From Prevotella sp. (GTDB lineage: Bacteria > Bacteroidota > Bacteroidia > Bacteroidales > Bacteroidaceae): a stretch of 45,503 nucleotides of DNA. This document shows, in pieces, positions 23,393 to 30,535 of the stretch (position 1 is the first letter of the stretch; every line of letters begins with the position of its first letter). The stretch covers positions 1 to 45,503 of the forward strand of contig JAGBJJ010000035.1 of the NCBI GenBank assembly GCA_017934525.1. The letters are read 5' to 3'. The notes under the pieces are model-generated. The model did not search any database. It was not told the origin of the DNA and worked only from the letters and a program-made list of their open reading frames with translations. Position numbers and translations under genes: made by a program.

Positions 23393-24562
23393 ATGAAGCG
23401 ATTAAGGCAAATACTAAGCGTGGCCCTGCGCGAGTTCGGCTTCCTAAGGCGCAACCCCGTCTATGGGTTCTGCATGGTGGTCTTCCCCCTGCTGGTGATA
23501 TTCTTCTTCACCTCGCTGCTTCATGACGGCCAGCCGCAGAGTCTGCCTGTGGGTATTGTCGACCTCGACAACACGTCGACCACGCGCTCGCTGGTGCGCA
23601 ACCTCGATGCCTTCCAGAATTCAGAGGTGGTGGCCCACTATCCCAGTGTGGCCGAGGCGCGCCATGCCATACAGGAGAACGAGATATACGGGTTTCTCTA
23701 CCTGCCCAAAGGCACCACCGATGCACTGCTGGCTTCCCGTCAGCCCAAGATTTCGTTCTACTACTCGCAGGCATCGGTCACCAGCGGCGCCCTCGTCTTC
23801 AAAGACATGAAGACCATCTCTACGCTGGGCTCCGCCGCCGTGGGGCAGGCTACGATGCGGGCGCGCGGCTTCACCGACGCGCAGATACAGGCACTGCTGC
23901 AGCCTATCAGGATTGACCTCCACCAGATAGCCAATCCGTGGACCGACTATAACATTTATCTCACCACGATGATCGTGCCGGGCATCCTGATGCTCTTCAT
24001 GTTTCTCATCACTGCCTACAGCATCGGCACCGAGCTGAAGTTCGGCTCTTCGAAAGAGTGGCTCGCCATGACCGACAACAATATCTACATGGCCCTCTTC
24101 GGCAAGCTGCTGCCACAGACGCTTATCTGGCTGCTCATCGCTTTCGTGTATGCCTACTACGTCTTCGGCGTGCTGCGCTTCCCCCATCCCGGTGGCGCGT
24201 GGATGATAGCGCTGCTCTGCGTGCTGCAGGTGTTTGCCTCGCAGGGCTTCGGCGTCTTCGCCTTCGGACTGATGCCGTCGCTGCGTATGTCGATGAGCAT
24301 CTGCTCACTGTGGGCCGTGCTCAGCTTCTCGATGGCCGGCTCGGCATTTCCCGTCATGGCCATGGACAGTCCGGTGCAGGCTCTGTCGTGGCTGTTCCCC
24401 CTGCGCCACTATTTCATGATCTATCAGACCTGTGTTTTCAACGGTTTCCCGCTGCTCGAGTCCTGGTTCCATTTCGCTGCCCTCGTAGCCTTCATACTGT
24501 TGCCCTGGATGGTAGTGAAGAAGATAAAGAATGCAATGCTTAACTATGTCTATATTCCGTAA
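23393..24562 (+). CDS. ABC-2 type permease (first of two)
   Basis: A 389-residue inner-membrane protein of the ABC-2 permease family. One membrane helix lies near the N-terminus (about 22-42), then an extracytoplasmic domain (about 45-180, starting LPVGIVDLDNTSTTRSLVR), then five to six helices. It ends inside the start of the next permease gene, and the two products probably form a heterodimer. No ATP-binding subunit is encoded in the operon. Confidence 0.88.
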   Translation: MKRLRQILSVALREFGFLRRNPVYGFCMVVFPLLVIFFFTSLLHDGQPQSLPVGIVDLDNTSTTRSLVRNLDAFQNSEVVAHYPSVAEARHAIQENEIYGFLYLPKGTTDALLASRQPKISFYYSQASVTSGALVFKDMKTISTLGSAAVGQATMRARGFTDAQIQALLQPIRIDLHQIANPWTDYNIYLTTMIVPGILMLFMFLITAYSIGTELKFGSSKEWLAMTDNNIYMALFGKLLPQTLIWLLIAFVYAYYVFGVLRFPHPGGAWMIALLCVLQVFASQGFGVFAFGLMPSLRMSMSICSLWAVLSFSMAGSAFPVMAMDSPVQALSWLFPLRHYFMIYQTCVFNGFPLLESWFHFAALVAFILLPWMVVKKIKNAMLNYVYIP

Positions 24563-25796
24563 CATATACGAAGCGATGCTCGATGTCGCCTATATCTGGC
24601 GTCAGGAGATGCGTCAGATGGTGCGCGATGAGGGCGTGCTCATTTTCCTCATCCTTGTGCCCTTGCTTTATCCGCTGCTCTATTCGTGGATATATAATAA
24701 CGAGGTGGTGCGCGAAGTGCCTGTCGTGGTGGTCGACCAGAGCCATAGCAGCCTCTCGCGTGAGTTCATACAGAAGTGCGACGCCGCGCCCGATGTGCGC
24801 GTCATAGGCCATGCCGCTGATCTCGACGAGGCCCGCTCGCTCGTCAGCCGGCAGGTGGCCAAAGGAGTCTATCTCATCCCCTCCGACTTCGATACCCACA
24901 TCAACCGCCTCGAGCAGGCCACGGTCAGCGTCTATTGCGACATGTCGCTCATGCTGGCCTATAAGGCCGTGTACCAGACGGCCCAGACTGTAAGCCAGCT
25001 CATGGGTGCTGAGATTCAGACAAAGTTGGGGCAGCACTTCACGGCCCGTGAGGAGCAGATAGCGGCTCGCCCGCTCGACTTCGACGAGGTGCCAATCTTC
25101 AACCCTACGGGTGGCTACGGCTCGTTTATCATCCCTGCCGTGCTGATGCTCATCATCCAGCAGACGCTCGTCTTGGGCATCGGCCTCTCGGCTGGCACAG
25201 CTCGCGAGGATAACCGCTACCAGATGCTCATTCCCATTAACCGCCACTACCACGGCATGCTGCGCATCGTCTTCGGCAAGGGTCTGGCCTACTTCATGCT
25301 CTATCTGGTCATGACGGCCTATCTCGTGCTCGTCGTGCCCCGCCTGTTTCATTTCACGGCCATCGGCCGATGGCCCGACCTGCTGGCCTTCCTGCTGCCC
25401 TACCTGCTGGCCTGCATCTTCTTCGGCATGACCGTGTCGTGTATTATCCGCTATCGCGAGAATGTCATGCTATTCATCGTCTTCGTCACACTGCCGCTGC
25501 TCTTCCTCAGCGGCGTCAGCTGGCCGCAGAGCAGCATCCCCGGTTTCTGGCAGGGCGTGTCGTGGCTGTTCCCCTCCACCTTCGGCATCCGGGGCTTCGT
25601 GCGCATCAATGAGATGGGCGGCACGTTGAGCGACGTCATCCCCGAGTATCGGTCTCTCTGGCTGCAGGCCGCTGTCTACTTCTCTGCTGCCTGTCTTGTC
25701 TACCGCTATCAGATTGGTCTGGCCCGTCAGGTGGCGCGCGACCGTCTGGCTGAGATGAAAGAGCGGAAAGCGAGACGGCTGGCGAGCAAGGAGTGA
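24546..25796 (+). CDS. ABC-2 type permease (second of two)
   Basis: A 416-residue inner-membrane permease started at 24546 (MSIFRNIYEAM), overlapping the previous gene by 17 bp; an ATG at 24576 is an alternative. Its layout mirrors its neighbour: an N-terminal helix (about 30-50), an extracytoplasmic domain (VPVVVVDQSHSSLSREF onward) and a C-terminal helix bundle, followed by a basic cytoplasmic tail (MKERKARRLASKE). With the other permease, HlyD and TolC it would form a tripartite exporter, cargo unknown. Confidence 0.88.
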   Translation: MSIFRNIYEAMLDVAYIWRQEMRQMVRDEGVLIFLILVPLLYPLLYSWIYNNEVVREVPVVVVDQSHSSLSREFIQKCDAAPDVRVIGHAADLDEARSLVSRQVAKGVYLIPSDFDTHINRLEQATVSVYCDMSLMLAYKAVYQTAQTVSQLMGAEIQTKLGQHFTAREEQIAARPLDFDEVPIFNPTGGYGSFIIPAVLMLIIQQTLVLGIGLSAGTAREDNRYQMLIPINRHYHGMLRIVFGKGLAYFMLYLVMTAYLVLVVPRLFHFTAIGRWPDLLAFLLPYLLACIFFGMTVSCIIRYRENVMLFIVFVTLPLLFLSGVSWPQSSIPGFWQGVSWLFPSTFGIRGFVRINEMGGTLSDVIPEYRSLWLQAAVYFSAACLVYRYQIGLARQVARDRLAEMKERKARRLASKE

Positions 25797-25893
25797 CGGC
25801 AGACAGGTGGCATGCCATGCCGAGGTGTCTCACTTGGGTGGAGAAAAGATAGCAATGGGGCAGCCTGAATGCACCATATCCAAACAACCGGCG

Positions 25894-25938
25894 ATGCAGC
25901 GAGGGGCAAGACGGAATACGTTTTGCCCCTCGCTGCAT
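25894..25938. terminator. Long perfect hairpin after the exporter operon
   Basis: A 16-bp perfect stem (25894-25909 with 25923-25938) extends inward by four more pairs including one G-T, leaving a loop of five (25914-25918). It lies about 100 bp past the second permease gene. The sequence after the stem (GTTTAGGG) is only weakly T-rich, so it may work as a terminator, or may protect the 3' end of the message. Confidence 0.6.
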
Positions 25939-26109
25939 GTTTAGGGTAAGACACTGAGGGGCGATGTTTCACCTTGTGGCGTTTCTATGCGTATGTAAAA
26001 ATAGATAGGGATGCTTTTTTTTAATAATATTTAGACAAAAGAGTAACATGATATTCGGGAAATTTGCTTAATTTTTCGGCCGTAAAACAACAAAATGTTA
26101 CTTTAAATC
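25939..26109. other. AT-rich intergenic region with a 10-bp inverted repeat
   Basis: The rest of this 313-base gap holds an AT-rich run and an inverted repeat (26040-26049 with 26095-26104, arms AGAGTAACAT and ATGTTACTTT, one G-T pair) just before the ATG at 26110. No clear TAnnTTTG promoter is present. The repeat may be a regulatory site. Confidence 0.4.
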
Positions 26110-28197
26110 ATGTATAAACAAATTTTTTTCAGTGCCTTACTTGCCATGGCAGGAGGCACATGCTGTGCGCAGAGCATAGCCGAGGTGCGTGCCGACTACG
26201 AGCGGCAGCATCCCGCACCGCTGAGTGTCTCACCCAACGCCGTGCCGGCAAGAAAAGCCGTCAAGAAGGCTTCTGAAGTGGTCGCGCTGCCTTTCTTCGA
26301 GACGTTCGACGCCGACCTGGGACTCTTCACCACTCAGAATGCCAATGGCGATGCCTACACCTGGGAGTGGAACGACAGTCAGCTGGCCGGCAACCAAGGT
26401 GCAGCCCACATCTCGGCCATCCACGCCGCAGCCGACGACTGGATGTTCACGCCCGGTCTGCGCATGCAGGCCGACCGCACCTACACGTTGTCGTTTCAGG
26501 CATGGTGCTCAGCTTATGGCTACTATGTGCAGCCCGAGCTGATGGAAGTAAAGGTGGGCATGGCCGCCACGGCCGAGGGCATGACCGAGACGGTGGTCGA
26601 CGAGACGACATTGGAGTGGAACATGGCCGACCAGCGTAGCCGCTTCAGCGTGGTGTTCCATCCGCAGGCCGACGGCGTCTACTACTTCGGCTGGCACGGC
26701 ATGTCGCCCTCTAACAGCTGGAGCCTCTTCGTAGACAATGTGGCCGTGGAGCAGGAATCGATGCTCACAGCACCGAAGGCTGTGGAGAACCTCGAGGCTG
26801 AGGCCGGCGAGGAAGGCCGTCTGGAGGCCACCGTCAGCTTCACGCTGCCCACCGAGGCCATCAATGGCGACAAACTGGAGAAACTGACGCTCGTGGAGCT
26901 CTATCGCGGCGATGCACTCATCCACAGCTGGGCCGACCAGCAGCCCGGCGCTCAGCTGTCGTTCACCGACACGGGTGCCCAGCAGGGCAACAACGTCTAC
27001 CTGGTGAAGGTGTATAACGCCGAGGGCGACAATGGTCTGGGCAAGCAGGCCCTGACCTCCGTATTCTGTGGCATCGACGTGCCGCAGCGTGTGCATGCTG
27101 TGCTGAACGACGACGGTCAGACGCTGACCGCCACGTGGCAACCCGCCGGCACCGTGGGCAAGAACGGCCACTATGTGAATCCCGAGCAGGTGCGCTATGG
27201 CATCTACGAGGTGATGACCAACGACGAAGGTCAGTCGTGGGCGCAGATTATCGACACGACGGCCGTGGGCGTCACCACCTACGACTTCGGCATCAACCCC
27301 GACGAAGGCCAGCAGAGCAAGGCCTGGTATGCCATTGCCGCCATCAACGAGATGGGCAACAGCGGCATCTACGGCTTCGACAACATCCTGGTGAAGGGCC
27401 GTCCCTACACGCTGCCGTTCAACGAGACGTTTGCCCGCATGCAGGGCAATGGCTCATTCTACGACGTGCAGTATCGTGCCGACTCCACGCCCGACCCCTA
27501 TATTGCCGATGTCAGCCACGACGAGGCCAGCGGCTCTGGTTCGATGATGTGGAAGCCGCGCGGCGATGACGCCCTTTATTTCTACACAGGCAAACTCACG
27601 GTGGCCCATGCCCTAAAGCCCACGCTTACCTATGCCGTGCGCGGTCTGGCCGGCGGGCTCAACAGTATCAACGTGGTGGCCATCCGCCAGGGCGGCGAGG
27701 AGGTAGAGCTGCCCAGCGTCAACTTCGTGGCTGAGGAAGGCAACGACACCGTCTGGGTGGTGAAGAACGTCGACCTGACTGAGCTGAAGGATGCCCGCTA
27801 CTTCCGCCTGCTCTTCCGGTATGAGAGCCTCGACGGCGAGAGCGGCAGCATCGCCCTCGACGATATCCACGTGTTTGACAACATAGACAACAATATGCTG
27901 GTGCGCGTGCGCTGCCAGCAGTCGGCCATCATGCCCGGACAGACCACCAGCATCGTGGCCAGCGTGCTCAATGCAGGTCAGAAGCCTGCCTCCGGCTATG
28001 TGGTGGCTATCACGGTCGACGGCACCGAACTGCTGCGCGAGCAGCTCGATGAGACCCTGCAGCCGGGCCAGCAACGCCAATATCTTCATGCTCGACGACG
28101 TGACCTACTACGCCAATGCCGGCGAGATTGCGTCTTACAATATTTATGTAGACGGCGAACTGGTGGCCAACGTGGGTGCCGACAACCTGCAGTATGA
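26110..28197 (+). CDS. Secreted multidomain adhesin-like protein, 5' part of a frame-disrupted gene
   Basis: A 695-residue open frame encoding a secreted protein: signal peptide (about 1-20, ending CCAQ), a jelly-roll domain of the choice-of-anchor or cleaved-adhesin type (about 55-220, with DDWMFTPGL and WSLFVDNVAVE), fibronectin-like domains (about 225-430), a second jelly-roll (about 435-595, ending SIALDDIHVFDN) and a CARDB-like domain from about 600. After LQPGQQ (about residue 655, position 28074) the frame becomes an Arg/Cys-rich nonsense tail. The natural continuation, NIFMLDDVTYYAN, lies in the next frame. The gene is therefore broken, by a true mutation or by an assembly error. Surface adhesion or protease-associated function is possible but unproven. 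Confidence 0.75.
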   Translation: MYKQIFFSALLAMAGGTCCAQSIAEVRADYERQHPAPLSVSPNAVPARKAVKKASEVVALPFFETFDADLGLFTTQNANGDAYTWEWNDSQLAGNQGAAHISAIHAAADDWMFTPGLRMQADRTYTLSFQAWCSAYGYYVQPELMEVKVGMAATAEGMTETVVDETTLEWNMADQRSRFSVVFHPQADGVYYFGWHGMSPSNSWSLFVDNVAVEQESMLTAPKAVENLEAEAGEEGRLEATVSFTLPTEAINGDKLEKLTLVELYRGDALIHSWADQQPGAQLSFTDTGAQQGNNVYLVKVYNAEGDNGLGKQALTSVFCGIDVPQRVHAVLNDDGQTLTATWQPAGTVGKNGHYVNPEQVRYGIYEVMTNDEGQSWAQIIDTTAVGVTTYDFGINPDEGQQSKAWYAIAAINEMGNSGIYGFDNILVKGRPYTLPFNETFARMQGNGSFYDVQYRADSTPDPYIADVSHDEASGSGSMMWKPRGDDALYFYTGKLTVAHALKPTLTYAVRGLAGGLNSINVVAIRQGGEEVELPSVNFVAEEGNDTVWVVKNVDLTELKDARYFRLLFRYESLDGESGSIALDDIHVFDNIDNNMLVRVRCQQSAIMPGQTTSIVASVLNAGQKPASGYVVAITVDGTELLREQLDETLQPGQQRQYLHARRRDLLRQCRRDCVLQYLCRRRTGGQRGCRQPAV

Positions 28198-28420
28198 GGT
28201 GGAAGGCCTGGCCGAGGGCGAACACGAGTTTGCCGTGACGGTGGTCTATGCCGATGGTCAGCAGTCGCAGCCGGTGGTTGCCACGGTCATGGTGGCTACA
28301 GGCATCGTCACAGTGAGCCAGCAGGCTGCTCAGGCTGAGATGTTCAATCTGAAGGGCCAGGCTGTCGGCGGCGGCTATCACGGCATCGTGGTGAGTGACG
28401 GTAAGAAGATTGTCAGATAG
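28074..28420 (+). pseudogene. Out-of-frame 3' part of the same secreted protein
   Basis: In the +1 frame from about 28076 the sequence encodes ANIFMLDDVTYYANAGEI, then a fibronectin-like piece (YNIYVDGELVANVG) and a tail (FNLKGQAVGGGYHGIVVSD, GKKIVR) like the sorting tails of the C10 protease and the PKD protein. It has no start region of its own; an internal ATG at 28088 would give 110 residues without a signal peptide. It is the C-terminus of the protein encoded at 26110-28197. The CARDB-like domain stops abruptly at the junction, which suggests that a longer piece was deleted out of frame. Confidence 0.75.
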
Positions 28421-28448
28421 TCTTTATCACGCTATATATATAATTAAG

Positions 28449-28490
28449 GAGGAAACCGTCGGACATCAACCTGATGGTTTCCTCTTTTTT
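28449..28490 (+). terminator. Rho-independent terminator
   Basis: GAGGAAACC (28449-28457) pairs with GGTTTCCTC (28476-28484) across an 18-base loop, followed directly by six T. It ends the transcript of the disrupted secreted-protein gene. Confidence 0.85.
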
Positions 28491-28503
28491 CGTAGGCTAT
28501 TGT

Positions 28504-28534
28504 TTGGCGGTAAGGATAATAATTCGTACCTTTG
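28504..28534 (+). promoter_or_regulatory. Promoter of the 5-formyltetrahydrofolate cyclo-ligase gene
   Basis: TTG (28504-28506), 20 bp, TACCTTTG (28527-28534); the ATG at 28557 is 22 bases on. Confidence 0.7.
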
Positions 28535-28556
28535 CATACATAAAACATGAAAAGCT

Positions 28557-29135
28557 ATGCAAAGAGAAACAGATCATGAGATGGGTGGGCTCCCCAGGTT
28601 TGACGATAAGCGGGAGCTGCGCAAGTATGTGCGTTCGCTGAAGGGCAGGTATAGCGCGCGGGAGTTGGAAGAGCTGTCGGTGGCGGTCGTCGAACGGCTG
28701 CTGGCGCACCCGCGCATTGTGGCCGCCGGTAGCGTGATGATGTATTATTCGCTGCCCGACGAGGTGTGCACCCACACTGCCGTCGACAGGCTCCTGAGCG
28801 CTGGCAAACGGGTATATCTGCCCGCCGTGACCAGCGAGACGGAGATGGAGCTGCGCTGCTATGAGAGTGCGGCCGACCTGCAGGAAGGGTCGTTTAAGAT
28901 AAAAGAGCCTGTGGGGCGCCCCTTCACGGCCTTCAGCGAGATTGAGATTGCCGTCATTCCAGGCATGGCGTTCGATGTCAGTGGTAATCGGCTGGGTCGT
29001 GGCAAAGGCTATTATGACCGTTTCCTCAGCCGTATACCGCAGGCTTACAGGCTGGGGGTATGCTTCCCATTCCAGCTGCTGCCAAGTATTCCGGCTGAGG
29101 AAAACGATGTCAGGATGGACGAAGTGCTCTGTTAG
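28557..29135 (+). CDS. 5-formyltetrahydrofolate cyclo-ligase
   Basis: A 192-residue cytoplasmic enzyme that converts 5-formyltetrahydrofolate to 5,10-methenyltetrahydrofolate using ATP, recycling folate. KRELRKYVR (about 18-26) is the usual N-terminal basic motif and NRLGRGKGYYDRFL the family signature for ATP and folate binding. Length is typical. An ATG at 28581 is a possible later start. Its TAG stop overlaps the TAA stop of the convergent mrp gene in the four bases 29132-29135. Confidence 0.92.
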   Translation: MQRETDHEMGGLPRFDDKRELRKYVRSLKGRYSARELEELSVAVVERLLAHPRIVAAGSVMMYYSLPDEVCTHTAVDRLLSAGKRVYLPAVTSETEMELRCYESAADLQEGSFKIKEPVGRPFTAFSEIEIAVIPGMAFDVSGNRLGRGKGYYDRFLSRIPQAYRLGVCFPFQLLPSIPAEENDVRMDEVLC

Positions 29136-30232
29136 TGAGTCTTCACAATCTTTGTCTTGGGCTGCTCGCGGTTGCGGCGGTTCACCACCGTGACCACGGC
29201 CTGCGCCAGGTTGAGGAAGGCCATGCTGGTGGCCGACTCCTGCTCGCGGGCTGCGGCGGGCACGCCGTCGTCGCCACTCTCGCAGATGCTCTGCACCAGC
29301 GGAATCTGTGCCAGCAGAGGCACCTGCATCTCTTCGGCCAGCTGCTTGCAGCCCTCACGGCCGAAGATGTAGTAGCGGTTCTGCGGCTGCTCGGCCGGCG
29401 TGAACCACGCCATGTTCTCCACCAGTCCGAGTATGGGCACGTTCACCTTGTCGTTCCGGTACATGTCGATACCCTTCCGGGCATCGGCCAAAGCCACTTG
29501 CTGCGGTGTCGACACGATGACGGCACCCGTGATGGCCAGTGTCTGAAGCAGCGTCAGATGGATGTCGCTCGTGCCCGGCGGCGTGTCGAGGATGAGGAAG
29601 TCGAGTTCGCCCCAGTCGGCGTCGGCGATGAGCTGTTTCAGCGCGTTGGAGGCCATGCCGCCGCGCCACAGCGTGGCCGTGGTGGGCGATACGAAGAAGC
29701 CGATGCTCAGCATCTTGACGCCATACTGCTCGATGGGCTCGATGAGGTCGCGGCCGTCTACGCTGACGGCATAGGGTCGTGCGTCTTCCACATGGAACAT
29801 CTTGGGCATCGAGGGACCGAAGATGTCGCAGTCGAGCAGGCCTACGCGATAGCCTAAGCGTGCCAGCGAGATGGCCAGATTGGCCGATACGGTCGACTTG
29901 CCTACGCCGCCCTTGCCCGAACTGACGGCCACGATGTTCTTCACGCCGGGCAGCAGTTTCTCTACGTCGGGGCGCGGCTTCGACTTAAACTCAGTGACAA
30001 TCTCTACCTCCACGTCGGGCGACACGTGGTAGTGGATGGCTGCCTCGGCAGCCTTGACGGTCGACTTCAGGAAGGGGTCGGTGTCGCGTGGAAACAGCAG
30101 CACCACTCTGACCTTCATGCCGTTAATCGACGGCGTGTCGGCCACCATCTCGCTCTCCACCAGATTTTTCTTCGTGCCCGCATACGTGACCGTGGCGAGC
30201 GCGTCCATGATTAGCTTTGGATATAGTGTCAT
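29132..30232 (-). CDS. Mrp/ApbC family iron-sulfur cluster carrier ATPase
   Basis: A 366-residue cytoplasmic P-loop ATPase of the Mrp/NBP35 type, thought to carry Fe-S clusters to apoproteins. A MIP18-like domain (about 1-80) is followed by the deviant Walker A GKGGVGKST (106-114), then DCDIFGPSMP and LDTPPGTSDIHL. The region where many Mrp proteins have a CxxC pair reads ENMAWFTPAEQPQNRYYIFG, without cysteines, which I recall is usual in Bacteroidetes. It follows the heavy-metal-associated gene by 12 bp, last in the trmB run. I recall trmB and mrp being adjacent in related genomes, so the three genes between them here look inserted. Confidence 0.9.
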   Translation of the reverse strand: MTLYPKLIMDALATVTYAGTKKNLVESEMVADTPSINGMKVRVVLLFPRDTDPFLKSTVKAAEAAIHYHVSPDVEVEIVTEFKSKPRPDVEKLLPGVKNIVAVSSGKGGVGKSTVSANLAISLARLGYRVGLLDCDIFGPSMPKMFHVEDARPYAVSVDGRDLIEPIEQYGVKMLSIGFFVSPTTATLWRGGMASNALKQLIADADWGELDFLILDTPPGTSDIHLTLLQTLAITGAVIVSTPQQVALADARKGIDMYRNDKVNVPILGLVENMAWFTPAEQPQNRYYIFGREGCKQLAEEMQVPLLAQIPLVQSICESGDDGVPAAAREQESATSMAFLNLAQAVVTVVNRRNREQPKTKIVKTH

Positions 30233-30244
30233 GTTATGTTGTTT

Positions 30245-30535
30245 TTATTTGTTCTTCTTCTGTTCCTTTACCTCGTAGCCTATTTTCTTGAAGCCGGCGG
30301 CTATCTTTTCCGTCGTGGTCTTCTCCGCGTCGTACTCGATGGTGACGGTCTGCTTCTCTACGTTTGTGTCGATTTTTTTCACGCCTTTCACGAAGCGCAC
30401 GTTGCTCTTTATCTTCTGTTCGCACTTCTGGCAGTGCATCTGCGGCTGTGTGGTGAATACCACGGTCTTGATGTCTTTAGCCGCAGCGCTCAGCGAAGTG
30501 AGGGCCAGGGCGGTGATGATGAATGCTTTCTTCAT
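30245..30535 (-). CDS. Exported heavy-metal-associated (HMA) domain protein
   Basis: A 96-residue protein with a signal peptide (about 1-19, ending SAAA) and one ferredoxin-like HMA domain with the metal site MHCQKC (Cys35, Cys38). Such domains bind Cu(I) or similar soft metals; export suggests a periplasmic metal carrier. Its ATG overlaps the TGA of the TonB receptor gene (ATGA), pointing to translational coupling and to a shared task with the receptor. The basic tail (KEQKKNK) is unremarkable. Confidence 0.88.
   Translation of the reverse strand: MKKAFIITALALTSLSAAAKDIKTVVFTTQPQMHCQKCEQKIKSNVRFVKGVKKIDTNVEKQTVTIEYDAEKTTTEKIAAGFKKIGYEVKEQKKNK

Noticed and set aside
28547-28579. Ten-residue leader peptide before the folate enzyme
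   Set aside because: A short ATG frame (MKSYAKRNRS) exists after the promoter but has no codon pattern or attenuator structure to support a leader function.
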